64,000 nt of DNA from Roseomonas aerilata DSM 19363 (GCF_000711725.1 NZ_JONP01000014.1:90463-154462); one strand, 5' to 3'. Counted from the first letter of the stretch, positions 36,137-44,311 are shown. Numbers and translations: made by a program. Notes: generated by a model from the sequence alone, not told the origin.

Positions 36137-36890
36137 GAACGAGGATGAAGCGGGCGCGCCCGCCTGCCTGATCACGCGGCCCGAACCGGGGGCCGCCGCC
36201 ACCGCGGCGCGCGTTGCCGCGCTCGGGTGGCGCCCTGTTCTGGCGCCGGCCCTTGTCCTCACGCCCCTGCCGATGCCGCCCGCGCCTGCCGCGCAGGCTG
36301 CCCTGGTAGCCAGCGCCGCCGCCATCCCTTCCCTCGCCGCCGCCTGCCCGCCCGGTTTGCCGCTGCTCGCGGTGGGGGAGGGGACGGCCGAAGCCGCGCG
36401 CGCCACCGGCTTCGCCACCGTGTTCGCCGCCGGCGGTGATGCCGAATCGCTCGTGGCCCTCGCTACCGCCCGGCTGGCTCCGGGCGATGGTCCCCTCCTG
36501 CTCGCCGCCGGCCGCGGCTACGGCGACGACCTCGCCGCGTCCCTTACCGCTCGCGGCTTCGCCCTTATCCGCCGCGAGGCCTATGCCGCCGCCGAGGCCG
36601 CTGAACTGCCCGCGCCCGCCCGCGCCGCACTCGTTGCAGGCTCGGTCCGCGCGGCGCTATTCCTCTCGCCGCGCAGCGCGCGCGCGGCCGTTTCCCTCCT
36701 GCGATCGGCCGGCTTGAGCGGCGCGGCAACTGCCATCCGCGCCATCGCGTTGAGCGGCCGGGTGGCCCGCGCCCTGGACGACTTGCCCTGGGGGGGGCTG
36801 GACGTGGCGGCGCGACCGGATCAGGACACGTTGCTGGGCCTTCTCGGCCCCGCTCCCCCGCTGGCCCCTCACGCCCGACCAGAAGGATGA
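36129..36890 (+). CDS. hemD: Uroporphyrinogen-III synthase
   Basis: A 253-residue protein that closes hydroxymethylbilane with inversion of ring D. HemD is poorly conserved. The assignment rests on position directly after hemC, the N-terminal ACLITRPEPGAAATAARVAALGW, VGEGTAEAARATGF in the middle, and LFLSPRSARAAVSLL near the end. The TTG at 36129 overlaps the hemC stop by 8 bases; no ATG or GTG is well placed, so the exact start is inferred. Confidence 0.85.
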   Translation: MVENEDEAGAPACLITRPEPGAAATAARVAALGWRPVLAPALVLTPLPMPPAPAAQAALVASAAAIPSLAAACPPGLPLLAVGEGTAEAARATGFATVFAAGGDAESLVALATARLAPGDGPLLLAAGRGYGDDLAASLTARGFALIRREAYAAAEAAELPAPARAALVAGSVRAALFLSPRSARAAVSLLRSAGLSGAATAIRAIALSGRVARALDDLPWGGLDVAARPDQDTLLGLLGPAPPLAPHARPEG

Positions 36891-36900
36891 CCCCGACCTC

Positions 36901-38478
36901 ATGAGCGACAAGCCCAGCACGCCCCCCGGGGGACCCGGCGCCAAGGGCCGGCCCGCGGCGGATACGTCAGGCAGGGGGAACAAGCCCGGCACGACCAACG
37001 CCACCGGGCGGGACGCGACGGCCTCCAGTGCCGGCGTTCCCTCCGCGGCGGAGCTGGCCTCGTCCTCGTCCTCCTCGGCCGCCGCCTCCTCCGCAGCTGC
37101 GCCGATTCTGGCGGCCACGGCGCCCGTACCACCCAGTGCTGCGGCGCCCTCCGGCGGCACGGGCCCCTCGTCCGCGCCGGCCATGCCGCCCCGCCCGCCT
37201 GCCGCGCCCGCGAAGCGATTCGAGCCGGCGATCCTTCCGATCGCGGCCGCGCTGATCGTGCTGGTCGGCGCCATCGCCTATCTTCTCTCCAGCCCGCGCG
37301 CCACGGTGAACAACCCTGTCGCGCTGCAGCAGGCCGATGCGGCGCGGATGAACGCGGTGGACACGCGCCTCGCCGCCCTTGAGGCCCGTCCCTCCGCCGC
37401 TGGCTTCGCCGAGCGCGCCGCCGCCACCGAGCGCCGGCTGGACGCCGCCGAGACGACCGTACGCGAGCTGGGCGCCAAGCCCATCGTGGACGCCGATGCC
37501 CGCGCGGGCGTCACCGCCCTGACCGCCGCGGTCGAGACCGCCCGGAACGCCTCCGCCGAGGGGCTGAAGCGGCTGGAGGAGCGTCTCGCCGCCCTCGATG
37601 CCCGCACGCAGGAGGAGCGGCGCCAGGCCGATGCCCGCCTCGCCGCCCTCGACACCCGTGCCCAGGAGGACGCCCGCCGCACGGAGGCGCGAATCGCCCA
37701 GGCCGAGGCGACCCTCGCCAACCGCCTGACCGGCGCCGAGCAGTCCCTCGCCGCCCGCGTGACCGCGGCCGAGCAGGCCTTCGCCCCGCGCCTGGCCGCC
37801 CTCGACGCCGCGCTGAACCAGCGAGTGGAGGCGGCCGGACAGTCCATGGCCCAGCGCCTGGACGCCGCCGGCAAAAGCCTCGACGAGCGGCTCGCCCGCG
37901 CCGAGGCCGGCGTGAACGAGCGCATGGGCCAGCAGGAGGCCGCCCTCGCGCAGCGGGTGCAGGGTTTCGAGCAGCGCCTTGCCCAGGCCGAGGCCGCTGA
38001 GCGCCGGCTGACCGCGCTCGCCGCCCGTGGCACCATCCAGGCCGCGCTGGAAGCTGGCCGTCCGCTCGGGCAGGCCCTTTCAGGCCTGCCGGGCACGCCG
38101 CCGGTCGCGCTCACCCGCTACCGTGACGCGGCGCCGCCGACGGAGGCTGCGCTGCGCCTCTCCTTCGAGGACGCGGCCCGTGCGGCCCGCGTCGCAGCCG
38201 AGCCGCAGGGGCAGTCGGTGACCGATACCGCCCTTTCCCGCCTCCAGGGCCTCGTTACCGTTCGTCGCGGCGAGCAGGTGGTGGTCGGCGACGCTGTCTC
38301 GGGCGAGCTGGAGCGCGCCCGCCGCTCGCTCGACGCCGGCGACCTGTCCGGCGCGGTGGAGCGGCTGGAGAAGCTGCCCGCTCCGTCGCGCGATGCCATG
38401 GCGGGTTGGATCGGCCAGGCGCGTGAGTTGGTGGAGGCCCGGGTGGCCCTCCGCGACATCGGCACGGGGTCCAACTGA
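36901..38478 (+). CDS. Mic60/mitofilin homologue (alphaproteobacterial, COG4223)
   Basis: A 525-residue inner-membrane protein. Residues 1-108 are a Ser/Ala/Pro-rich cytoplasmic segment, and one membrane helix lies at about 109-130. A long helical region spans about 140-370, and the C-terminal mitofilin-like domain lies at about 370-525 (ARGTIQAALEAGRPLGQAL and the SRLQGLVTVRR region). Alphaproteobacterial Mic60 is encoded in heme clusters and shapes intracytoplasmic membranes; that family link is established, the role in this species is inferred. Residues 264-362 are nine exact-length 11-residue repeats. The stop overlaps hemY. Confidence 0.85.
   Translation: MSDKPSTPPGGPGAKGRPAADTSGRGNKPGTTNATGRDATASSAGVPSAAELASSSSSSAAASSAAAPILAATAPVPPSAAAPSGGTGPSSAPAMPPRPPAAPAKRFEPAILPIAAALIVLVGAIAYLLSSPRATVNNPVALQQADAARMNAVDTRLAALEARPSAAGFAERAAATERRLDAAETTVRELGAKPIVDADARAGVTALTAAVETARNASAEGLKRLEERLAALDARTQEERRQADARLAALDTRAQEDARRTEARIAQAEATLANRLTGAEQSLAARVTAAEQAFAPRLAALDAALNQRVEAAGQSMAQRLDAAGKSLDERLARAEAGVNERMGQQEAALAQRVQGFEQRLAQAEAAERRLTALAARGTIQAALEAGRPLGQALSGLPGTPPVALTRYRDAAPPTEAALRLSFEDAARAARVAAEPQGQSVTDTALSRLQGLVTVRRGEQVVVGDAVSGELERARRSLDAGDLSGAVERLEKLPAPSRDAMAGWIGQARELVEARVALRDIGTGSN
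37690..37986 (+). repeat. Nine tandem 33-bp units encoding 11-residue repeats
   Basis: Residues 264-362 of the mitofilin homologue divide without gaps into nine 11-mers, each starting Arg-[Leu/Val/Ile/Met]. Examples are RLTGAEQSLAA, RVTAAEQAFAP, RLAALDAALNQ, RVEAAGQSMAQ and RLDAAGKSLDE. The protein period is exact while the DNA units have diverged, so this is an old repeat under selection for spacing. Confidence 0.9.
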
Positions 38479-39788
38479 TGCTCCGCGCGATCTGGCTGCT
38501 GATCCTCCTCGCCCTCGGGGTCTGGGCGGCGCTTTTCCTCCGCCAGATGGGCGGGAACGTGGAGATCAGCGTCGGGCAGACCTTCATCGGCATCCCCGTC
38601 TGGCTGGGGCTGCTCGCGCTGGTGGTCGGCTTCGTGGTGCTGCACGGCATCCTCTCCGCCTGGAAGTCGCTGCGGGGCTGGCCGGCGCGGATGCGTGCCC
38701 GCCGAGCCGAGCGGCACCGCCGCGACGGCGATGCCGCCGTCACCCGCGCCCTGGTGGCGCTGGCCGCCGGCACCCCGGATCAGGCCCGCACCGAAATCCG
38801 GCGCGCCCGCGGCCTGTTGGGCGACACGCCCCACACCCTGCTGCTGACGGCCGAGGCCGAGCGCATGGCCGGGCGCAACGACGCCGCCAACGAGGCCTTC
38901 CGTGCCTTGGTGGCGCGGGAGGACGGCAAGTTCCTCGGCCTGCGCGGCCTGCTGCGGGACGCCATGCAGCGGGAGGACTGGCCGACCGCGCAGCGCCTTG
39001 CGCGCGAGGCCGAGGCCGCCCAGCCCGGCGCCGAATGGGTGAAGACCGAGCGTGCGGCGCTCGCCCTTCGCACGCGCGACTGGCGCGAGGCGCTGGCCCT
39101 CTCCCCGCCAGGGCAGCTTACCGGGCATCGGCGCGCGGCGCTCGCCCTGGCGGCCGCCATGCAGGAGCCCGACCCGGCGAAGGCCGCCACCTTGGAGAAG
39201 GAGGCGCTCTCGGCCGATCCGCGCTTCGCCCCGGCCGCGCTGGCTGTGGCCCGGCGGCAGGCGGCCGAGGGCAGCCCGCGCCGTGCGAAGACCACGCTGC
39301 AGAATGCCTGGACCGCCGCCCCGCATCCCGACCTCGCCACCGCCTATCTCGGCGAAGAGGTTGACGCACTGGCGCGGGTGAAGTCGGCGGAAGCCCTGAC
39401 GCATGACAACCGTGGTCATCCCGAAAGCCGCCTCGTGCTTGGCCGCACGGCGCTCGCCGCCGGGCTGACCGGGCGGGCGCGGGCAGAGCTGGAGGGGCTG
39501 GTCTCCTCCGGTCAGGCCGACCGCCGCGCCTATCTGGCGATGGTGGACATGGACGCGGTGGAGTTGGGCGACAGCGCCGCCGGCCGCGCGACCGAGGCGA
39601 AGTGGCTGCGCCTCGCCGCTGCCGCACCGCCCGAGCCGCGCTGGCAGTGCCTCTCCTGCGGCACGGCGCACAAGGGCTGGGAGCCGCTCTGCGAGAGCTG
39701 CGGCACGCCCGGCCGCATCGAGTGGACCGGCAGCGCGCCGGTGGTGGATCCCGGGGCGGCCAAGGGCGGTGCGGTGGCCACGGCCTGA
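38478..39788 (+). CDS. hemY: HemY-like heme biosynthesis-associated membrane TPR protein
   Basis: A 436-residue protein. Two N-terminal membrane helices (about 1-20 and 40-60) precede a TPR-like helical region (about 90-390), the COG3898 HemY_N architecture found after hemC-hemD. The C-terminus carries a CxxC pair set (CLSCGT and CESCGT) that looks like a zinc ribbon. Its biochemical role is unresolved; in E. coli HemY has been proposed to aid coproporphyrin/heme metabolism. The ATG overlaps the upstream stop (TGATG). Confidence 0.9.
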   Translation: MLRAIWLLILLALGVWAALFLRQMGGNVEISVGQTFIGIPVWLGLLALVVGFVVLHGILSAWKSLRGWPARMRARRAERHRRDGDAAVTRALVALAAGTPDQARTEIRRARGLLGDTPHTLLLTAEAERMAGRNDAANEAFRALVAREDGKFLGLRGLLRDAMQREDWPTAQRLAREAEAAQPGAEWVKTERAALALRTRDWREALALSPPGQLTGHRRAALALAAAMQEPDPAKAATLEKEALSADPRFAPAALAVARRQAAEGSPRRAKTTLQNAWTAAPHPDLATAYLGEEVDALARVKSAEALTHDNRGHPESRLVLGRTALAAGLTGRARAELEGLVSSGQADRRAYLAMVDMDAVELGDSAAGRATEAKWLRLAAAAPPEPRWQCLSCGTAHKGWEPLCESCGTPGRIEWTGSAPVVDPGAAKGGAVATA

Positions 39789-39822
39789 GCTGGCCGGAGC
39801 CCCGCGCGAAGCAAGTGGTGTT

Positions 39823-39840
39823 GCCCCCGCGCGCGGGGGC
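39823..39840. other. Perfect GC palindrome downstream of hemY
   Basis: GCCCCCGCGCGCGGGGGC is a perfect 18-base palindrome 35 bases after hemY and 51 bases before the tRNA gene. It could fold into a hairpin that separates the transcripts, but it lacks a T tract. Confidence 0.4.
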
Positions 39841-39890
39841 GGCTAGAAGGCGCCGCAGGACGTCGTCGCCCCCGCAGGCACGGCGTCGGG

Positions 39891-39965
39891 GCCGGGTTAG
39901 CACAGCGGTAGTGCAATCGATTCGTAATCGATAGGTCGCGAGTTCGATTCTCGCACCCGGCACCA
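39891..39965 (+). tRNA. tRNA-Thr (anticodon CGU)
   Basis: The acceptor stem GCCGGGT (39891-39897) pairs with ACCCGGC (39955-39961); A73 and an encoded CCA follow. The D stem is GCAC/GTGC, and the T arm is GCGAG-TTCGATT-CTCGC. The anticodon stem ATCGA/TCGAT encloses the loop TTCGTAA, giving anticodon CGT at 39923-39925, which reads ACG (Thr). Fold and loop lengths are standard. Confidence 0.95.
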
Positions 39966-39983
39966 TCCTTTCCCCGAAGAACC

Positions 39984-40796
39984 ATGTCAGATCGCCCTTC
40001 TTCGCCGCGTTCCAGGCCGAGGCGGACATCCCGCGCGCGCAGGGGATGCCGTGCGATCCTGTGCCTGTTCGTAGCGCTCATCCTCCCTTTCGCGGCCGAT
40101 GCGCGCGAACCGCTCATCCCCCGCTCGGAACTGCCCGGCCTCGGCGCCGCCGACCCACGGCAACCCGTGGAGTCCGGTGCCGCGCCCTGGGCGGCGCTCG
40201 GGCGGGTGCAGACGGAACTCGGTGCCCGTTGTACGGGCACCCTCATTGGTCCTCGCAAGGTGCTGACCGCCGCGCACTGCCTTGTGGCGCCGGGCGCCGA
40301 GAGATGGGTGCGGCCTTCCTCCGTTCATTTTCTTCTCGGCTACCGGCAAGGGGCCTGGAGAGGGGAAGGGCGGGCCAGCAGCTTCGTCACTGGCCCCGGC
40401 TTCGACCCGGTATCGCGCACGCCGGCGGGCGCCGACTGGGCAATCCTCACCCTTGCCGCGCCCCTGCCCAATGACGCCGCTCTGCCACTGCTGGGCATAG
40501 AGTTGTTGTCCGGGACGCCCCTGATGCTGGGCGGCTACCAGCAGGACCGGCCGGAGATCCTCTTGGCAGACATTTCCTGCCAAGTCCTGGGCGGTGCCGT
40601 TCACGACGGGCGCCCGCTGCTCATCCATGACTGCGGCGGCACGCGCGGGACCAGCGGAGGACCGGTGCTTGCACGTGGAAGCGATGGAGCCTGGGCGGTC
40701 GCGGGCGTCGCAGTCGCCGCGTCCCGCGCCCGGGCGCTCGGCCTTGCCGTGCCTATCGCCGCCCTGCGCCAAGCTTCCGAGCGGGCAGGGGAGTAG
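39984..40796 (+). CDS. Secreted trypsin-like serine protease
   Basis: A 270-residue S1-family protease. A long basic N-terminus and a hydrophobic segment (about 22-40, ending ADA) form a signal peptide. The catalytic triad is His98 in LTAAHC, Asp151 in GADWAIL and Ser224 in GTSGGPV. Cysteines at 83/99 and 199/217 could form disulfides. It resembles glutamyl-endopeptidase-like trypsins. No inhibitor or substrate gene is adjacent; it starts 18 bases after tRNA-Thr. Confidence 0.88.
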   Translation: MSDRPSSPRSRPRRTSRARRGCRAILCLFVALILPFAADAREPLIPRSELPGLGAADPRQPVESGAAPWAALGRVQTELGARCTGTLIGPRKVLTAAHCLVAPGAERWVRPSSVHFLLGYRQGAWRGEGRASSFVTGPGFDPVSRTPAGADWAILTLAAPLPNDAALPLLGIELLSGTPLMLGGYQQDRPEILLADISCQVLGGAVHDGRPLLIHDCGGTRGTSGGPVLARGSDGAWAVAGVAVAASRARALGLAVPIAALRQASERAGE

Positions 40797-40996
40797 CGTG
40801 AGGTGTGGCTGCGGCGTCCGGCACAGTGCGGCCCCCGCTGAGGCAGCGCTGCGCGTAGCCTTCCTATAGCGGCCTGGGCCATGCGCCGACATCCCAGGCT
40901 GCGGGGCGGCACAGTTGGGCTCTTCGATACGAAGCCGGACCGTGTCATGTTTCCCGGCATGACCGCAGCGAACAAGGCGGGCCGAAGCGCCGCCAC

Positions 40997-41395
40997 ATGT
41001 CCCCCGCCATGAGGATCTTCGGTGTCCTCATCCTGGCGGCGCTGATGATCGGGGGCGGCTTCCTGGTGACGGAGGCCCTAGGGTTACGCGAGCCGTCTAC
41101 CTCGGCCGACCGCTGCGCCGAAGCGACGGATGGCGCCCGTCAGGCCTTCGAAGCAGGCCCTATGGCGCGCGGAGGCCTGCGTCTGGCTGAACTGTCGCCG
41201 GGCAGGCGAGCCGAAGCAGGAGAGGCGGCGGCTCCAGGCCTCGTTCTCTGCCGGGCAGAAGCGCTCTTCGCCAACGGCATGCGGGATACGCTCTGGTTCG
41301 CCCTCGTGCCGATGGCCAATGGCGCCGATAGAAGGTTCATGGTGCACGCGGCCCCCGGCGACATCGGGCGCCGAAGCATTCTCGCCCTTCGCTAG
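40997..41395 (+). CDS. Unrecognised membrane-anchored or secreted protein
   Basis: A 132-residue protein with a hydrophobic helix at about 6-28 (MRIFGVLILAALMIGGGFLV), then a soluble domain of about 100 residues with two cysteines (DRCAEAT and LVLCRAEA) that could form a disulfide. No family is recognised. The ATG at 41009 (MRIFG) is an equally good start. The 200 bases before it hold nothing I can assign. Confidence 0.55.
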   Translation: MSPAMRIFGVLILAALMIGGGFLVTEALGLREPSTSADRCAEATDGARQAFEAGPMARGGLRLAELSPGRRAEAGEAAAPGLVLCRAEALFANGMRDTLWFALVPMANGADRRFMVHAAPGDIGRRSILALR

Positions 41396-41429
41396 AAGGG
41401 GGCGGTCAGAAGGCAGATGGCGGGAGAAA

Positions 41430-41459
41430 GGGAAGGCACGGGCATCCCCCTGCCTTCCC
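41430..41459. other. Stem-loop between convergent small genes
   Basis: A perfect 9-bp stem, GGGAAGGCA (41430-41438) and TGCCTTCCC (41451-41459), with a 12-base loop lies between the stop codons of two convergent genes. A second perfect palindrome, CCGGCGGAAGCTTCCGCCGG, follows at 41462-41481. Either may terminate transcription; neither has a strong T tract. Confidence 0.5.
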
Positions 41460-41498
41460 TGCCGGCGGAAGCTTCCGCCGGAACCCGGCTAACAAGCC

Positions 41499-41666
41499 TC
41501 AGCGAACGATGACGGACGGGCTGGCCGGCGTCGGCATGACCATCGGCGCCGGCGCGGGCGTGACGACGGTGGCCGTGGGCGGCGGAGCCGGGGGAGCGGT
41601 GTTCACCGTGCAGGCGGCGAGGCCCAGGGAAACCGCCACGACCGCAAGGACAGGAAGCAAGCGCAT
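41499..41666 (-). CDS. Small proline-rich lipoprotein
   Basis: A 55-residue protein starting MRLLPVLAVVAVSLGLAAC, a lipoprotein signal with lipobox L-A-A-C at about residue 20. The mature part is only about 36 residues and is Pro/Ala/Thr/Val-rich. A GGAG ribosome-binding site lies 7 bases before the ATG at 41666. No family is recognised; such small lipoproteins often act in the cell envelope as linkers or entericidin-like factors, but no function can be assigned. Confidence 0.65.
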   Translation of the reverse strand: MRLLPVLAVVAVSLGLAACTVNTAPPAPPPTATVVTPAPAPMVMPTPASPSVIVR

Positions 41667-41780
41667 TCGAGTTCTCCGTTGCATGAACCAACAAGGGCGT
41701 AACTTCGAACCCCGCATTTCGTATCGAATGGCGCACCATGACAGCTTCGTGAAGATTGCCGCCTGGAGCGTGCAGCGCGG

Positions 41781-42803
41781 TCAGGCTGCGGCGTCGATGG
41801 CCCCGTCCTCTACCGCCGCCACCAGGGCACGCCAGTCCTCACGCTCGGGCTGCCCCGGTTTGCGTTCCCCAAAGAGAAGGGTGATCGGCGCGCCGTTCGC
41901 GTCCAGCAGCTCGATGCTCGTCACGGCCCCGTCTGCAGTCGGCTTCACCACGCGCCAGGCTTCGGCCACGCCCGCTTCGCGCAAGTGGAGGTTGAAGTCG
42001 GTGTCGAGCACGTTGAACCAGCCGTAGACTTCAGCCAGCCGGTGGATGGGACCGGTGTGGATCTGGATGGCGTGGCGGTTGCCCACGAAGACCATCACCG
42101 GCACCGCGCCGGAGGCCGCCAGCCGCAGCGCCGCCGATCCGGCCCGGCCGTCCAGCCGCCGCGCCAGGTCCTCGCCGGCCAGGCGGAAGGCTTGGCGCCG
42201 TGTTGCCTTGTGCCGCCGCAGCATGGCGATGAAGTCGTGCGTGTCGCGAAGCGCTAGCCAGTCCTCGCGCAGCGTCTTGGCGTCCACCAACCCCTCCGAG
42301 GGAGCGGCGTGGATCGTGGGCATGGCAGCGGGGGGCGGCGTCCCGGCGGTTGCGAACTCCGCGACCAGCGCGGCCCAGGCGTCGCGGTCCGTCCTCTCGG
42401 TCGCGAAGACCTTGTGCACGGCCTCGCCGTCCTTGTCGAAGATCTGGATCGAGGGGCGGGCACCATCCAGCGCGTAGGCATTGGCCCAGGCGCCGGGAAA
42501 GAGCCGGAGGTCGATCTCCGGCCCGAGCACGAGGATATGCCCCGGCCCTGTCGAGACATGGCGGAAGCTGCCGTAGCGCTCGTGCACCGCGTGCTCGTTG
42601 CGGGTCAGCGCCATGATGCGCCCGAGCCGGGGAAGGGCGCCGACCAGCGCCGGCCAGTCGCGGCGGATCAGCGCCACCGGCCCTTCCGCCCCCGCGGCCA
42701 CCAGCGCGGCCTCCGTCGTCCCGAGGCTGGCGGCCGCGTCGCGGATCCGCAGCCTCGGATTTTCCCCCTTCAGCGCAGCGTAGCGTTCGAGGAGGTCCGT
42801 CAT
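41781..42803 (-). CDS. hmuS: Hemin-degrading factor HmuS/HemS
   Basis: A 340-residue protein with two tandem HemS/ChuX repeats (about 20-165 and 185-330). Shared blocks are LTRNEHAVHERYGSF in the first repeat and VGNRHAIQIHTGPI in the second, with conserved His residues likely to bind heme. The family traffics or degrades heme in the cytoplasm. The usual hmuTUV heme transporter and heme receptor are absent from this window. GGGAG lies 7 bases before the ATG. It follows the MetE-like gene on the same strand after 90 bases. Confidence 0.88.
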   Translation of the reverse strand: MTDLLERYAALKGENPRLRIRDAAASLGTTEAALVAAGAEGPVALIRRDWPALVGALPRLGRIMALTRNEHAVHERYGSFRHVSTGPGHILVLGPEIDLRLFPGAWANAYALDGARPSIQIFDKDGEAVHKVFATERTDRDAWAALVAEFATAGTPPPAAMPTIHAAPSEGLVDAKTLREDWLALRDTHDFIAMLRRHKATRRQAFRLAGEDLARRLDGRAGSAALRLAASGAVPVMVFVGNRHAIQIHTGPIHRLAEVYGWFNVLDTDFNLHLREAGVAEAWRVVKPTADGAVTSIELLDANGAPITLLFGERKPGQPEREDWRALVAAVEDGAIDAAA

Positions 42804-42893
42804 CCAAGCTCTCCCGCCGGCCCGCCGTCCAGGCGCGACGGGCCGGAAGAGGAGTTTGCGCCCGATTACGCGCGCCGCAAGACCCGTGGGGCG

Positions 42894-43928
42894 TCAGCCC
42901 TGCAGCTCGCGCCGCACGATCGCGGCCCCCTCGGCCATGGCGCGCAGCTTGCCGAAGGCGCGGGCGCGGGGGAGGTACTTCATGCCGCAATCGGGCGCGA
43001 CCACCAGCCGCTCGGCCGGCAGCCGCTCCAGCGCGGCGCGGATCCGCTCCGCCACCACGTCCGGTGTCTCCACCTCCGCGCTGCCGAGGTCGATCACGCC
43101 GAGCATGATCGTCTTGCCGGAAAGCTCGTCCAGCACGGAGAGGTCGAGCTTCGGCTGCGCCGCCTCGATCGAGATCTGCGCCGCCGTGCAGTCAGCGAGC
43201 TGCGGCAGGAAGGAGTAGCCGGAGGGCTTGTCCTTCACGACGGCCGCGTAGCCGAAGCAGAGATGGACGACGGTGTCCCCCTCCAGCCCTTCGAGTGCGC
43301 GGTTGAGGGCGCGGACGCCGAAGCGGGCCGCCGCCTCCGGCCGGGCCTGCATCCAGGGCTCGTCGATCTGAATGATGTCGATCCCCGCGGCCTTGAGGTC
43401 ACGCGCTTCCTCGTTCACGGCGACGGCATAGTCCATCGCCATCGCCTCTTCGTCCCGGTAGTGCTCGTCATAGGCCTGCTGGGACATGGTGAAGGGGCCG
43501 GGCAGGGTGATCTTCGTACGGCGCTCGGTGTTGGCGACGAGGAACTCCACGTCGCGCACCTCCACCGGGCGCGTGCGGCGGATGGGCCCGACCACGCGGG
43601 GCACCATCGTCTCCTTGCCGGCGCGGCCCATGGTGCGGGCGGGATTGTCGAGGTCCACGCCGTCGAGCGCGAGGGCGAAGCGGTTGGAGTAGCTCTCCCG
43701 CCGGATCTCGCCGTCCGTCACGATGTCGATGCCCGCCCGTTCCATGTCGCGGATCGCGAGCAGCGTCGCGTCGTCCTGCGCGCCCTCCAGCGCGTCCTCC
43801 GCCACCCGCCACATGCCCTTCATCCGCACGCGCGGCACGAGGTTCTGCGCCAGCACCGCGCGGTCCACCAGCCAGTCCGGCTGCGGGTAGCTACCAACGA
43901 CGGTGGTGGGAAGAAGGGTTTCGGTCAT
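42894..43928 (-). CDS. Cobalamin-independent methionine synthase-like (MetE core) protein
   Basis: A 344-residue protein equivalent to the C-terminal half of MetE only. The zinc/homocysteine site is complete: His222 and Cys224 in VVHLCFGY, Glu255 in ISIEAAQP, and Cys314 in PDCGMKYLP. The N-terminal folate-binding MetE domain is missing. Such core proteins are thought to transfer methyl groups from other donors to a thiol. Its position at the end of an aromatic-catabolism cluster suggests methyl transfer linked to substrate demethylation; that is inference. It starts 2 bases after the upstream stop. Confidence 0.88.
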   Translation of the reverse strand: MTETLLPTTVVGSYPQPDWLVDRAVLAQNLVPRVRMKGMWRVAEDALEGAQDDATLLAIRDMERAGIDIVTDGEIRRESYSNRFALALDGVDLDNPARTMGRAGKETMVPRVVGPIRRTRPVEVRDVEFLVANTERRTKITLPGPFTMSQQAYDEHYRDEEAMAMDYAVAVNEEARDLKAAGIDIIQIDEPWMQARPEAAARFGVRALNRALEGLEGDTVVHLCFGYAAVVKDKPSGYSFLPQLADCTAAQISIEAAQPKLDLSVLDELSGKTIMLGVIDLGSAEVETPDVVAERIRAALERLPAERLVVAPDCGMKYLPRARAFGKLRAMAEGAAIVRRELQG

Positions 43929-43930
43929 GC

Positions 43931-44302
43931 TCAGGCTTTCGGTAGTGAGGTCGGCTGGTAGGCGAGAAGGCGCCAGACCCCATCCTCGCGCGCCCAGACC
44001 GCACAGGTAAGGGAGCCGATGGTGCGGTCGGTGCCGTGGCGGGTGATGTCGGCCCCCATCGTGCCGAGTGCAACCGCGGCATCGGCACCGGCGGGCAGCA
44101 CGGTCTTCACCTCGTGCCAGGTCTTGCGGTAGCGCAGCGTGCCGTCCGACAGCGTGGCGAGGTAGCTCGCCTTCGTGTCCTGGCTGCCGTCCGAGTGCGA
44201 GTAGACGAGCCGGTCCGATAGCAGCGCGCCAAGCGCCTCCATGTCGCCCGCCTCCATGGCGGCGTAGCGGCGCGCCTCGAGCGCGCGGATCTCATCCCTC
44301 AT
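43931..44302 (-). CDS. NTF2-like/SnoaL-type protein
   Basis: A 123-residue cone-fold protein (DUF4440/SnoaL-like). The N-terminal helix EIRALEARRYAAMEAGDMEALGALLSD and the end VWAREDGVWRLLAYQPTSLP are typical. Members serve as small isomerases, dehydratases or ligand-binding domains. It is packed between a dehydrogenase gene and the MetE-like gene (gaps of 9 and 2 bases), so it probably acts on an intermediate of the same pathway. Confidence 0.85.
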   Translation of the reverse strand: MRDEIRALEARRYAAMEAGDMEALGALLSDRLVYSHSDGSQDTKASYLATLSDGTLRYRKTWHEVKTVLPAGADAAVALGTMGADITRHGTDRTIGSLTCAVWAREDGVWRLLAYQPTSLPKA

Positions 44303-44311
44303 GGTGCTTCC

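Noticed and set aside
37014..37207. Ser/Ala/Pro-rich stretch considered as a DNA repeat
   Set aside because: Low-complexity coding sequence with no regular unit, unlike the 33-bp periodic segment further downstream.
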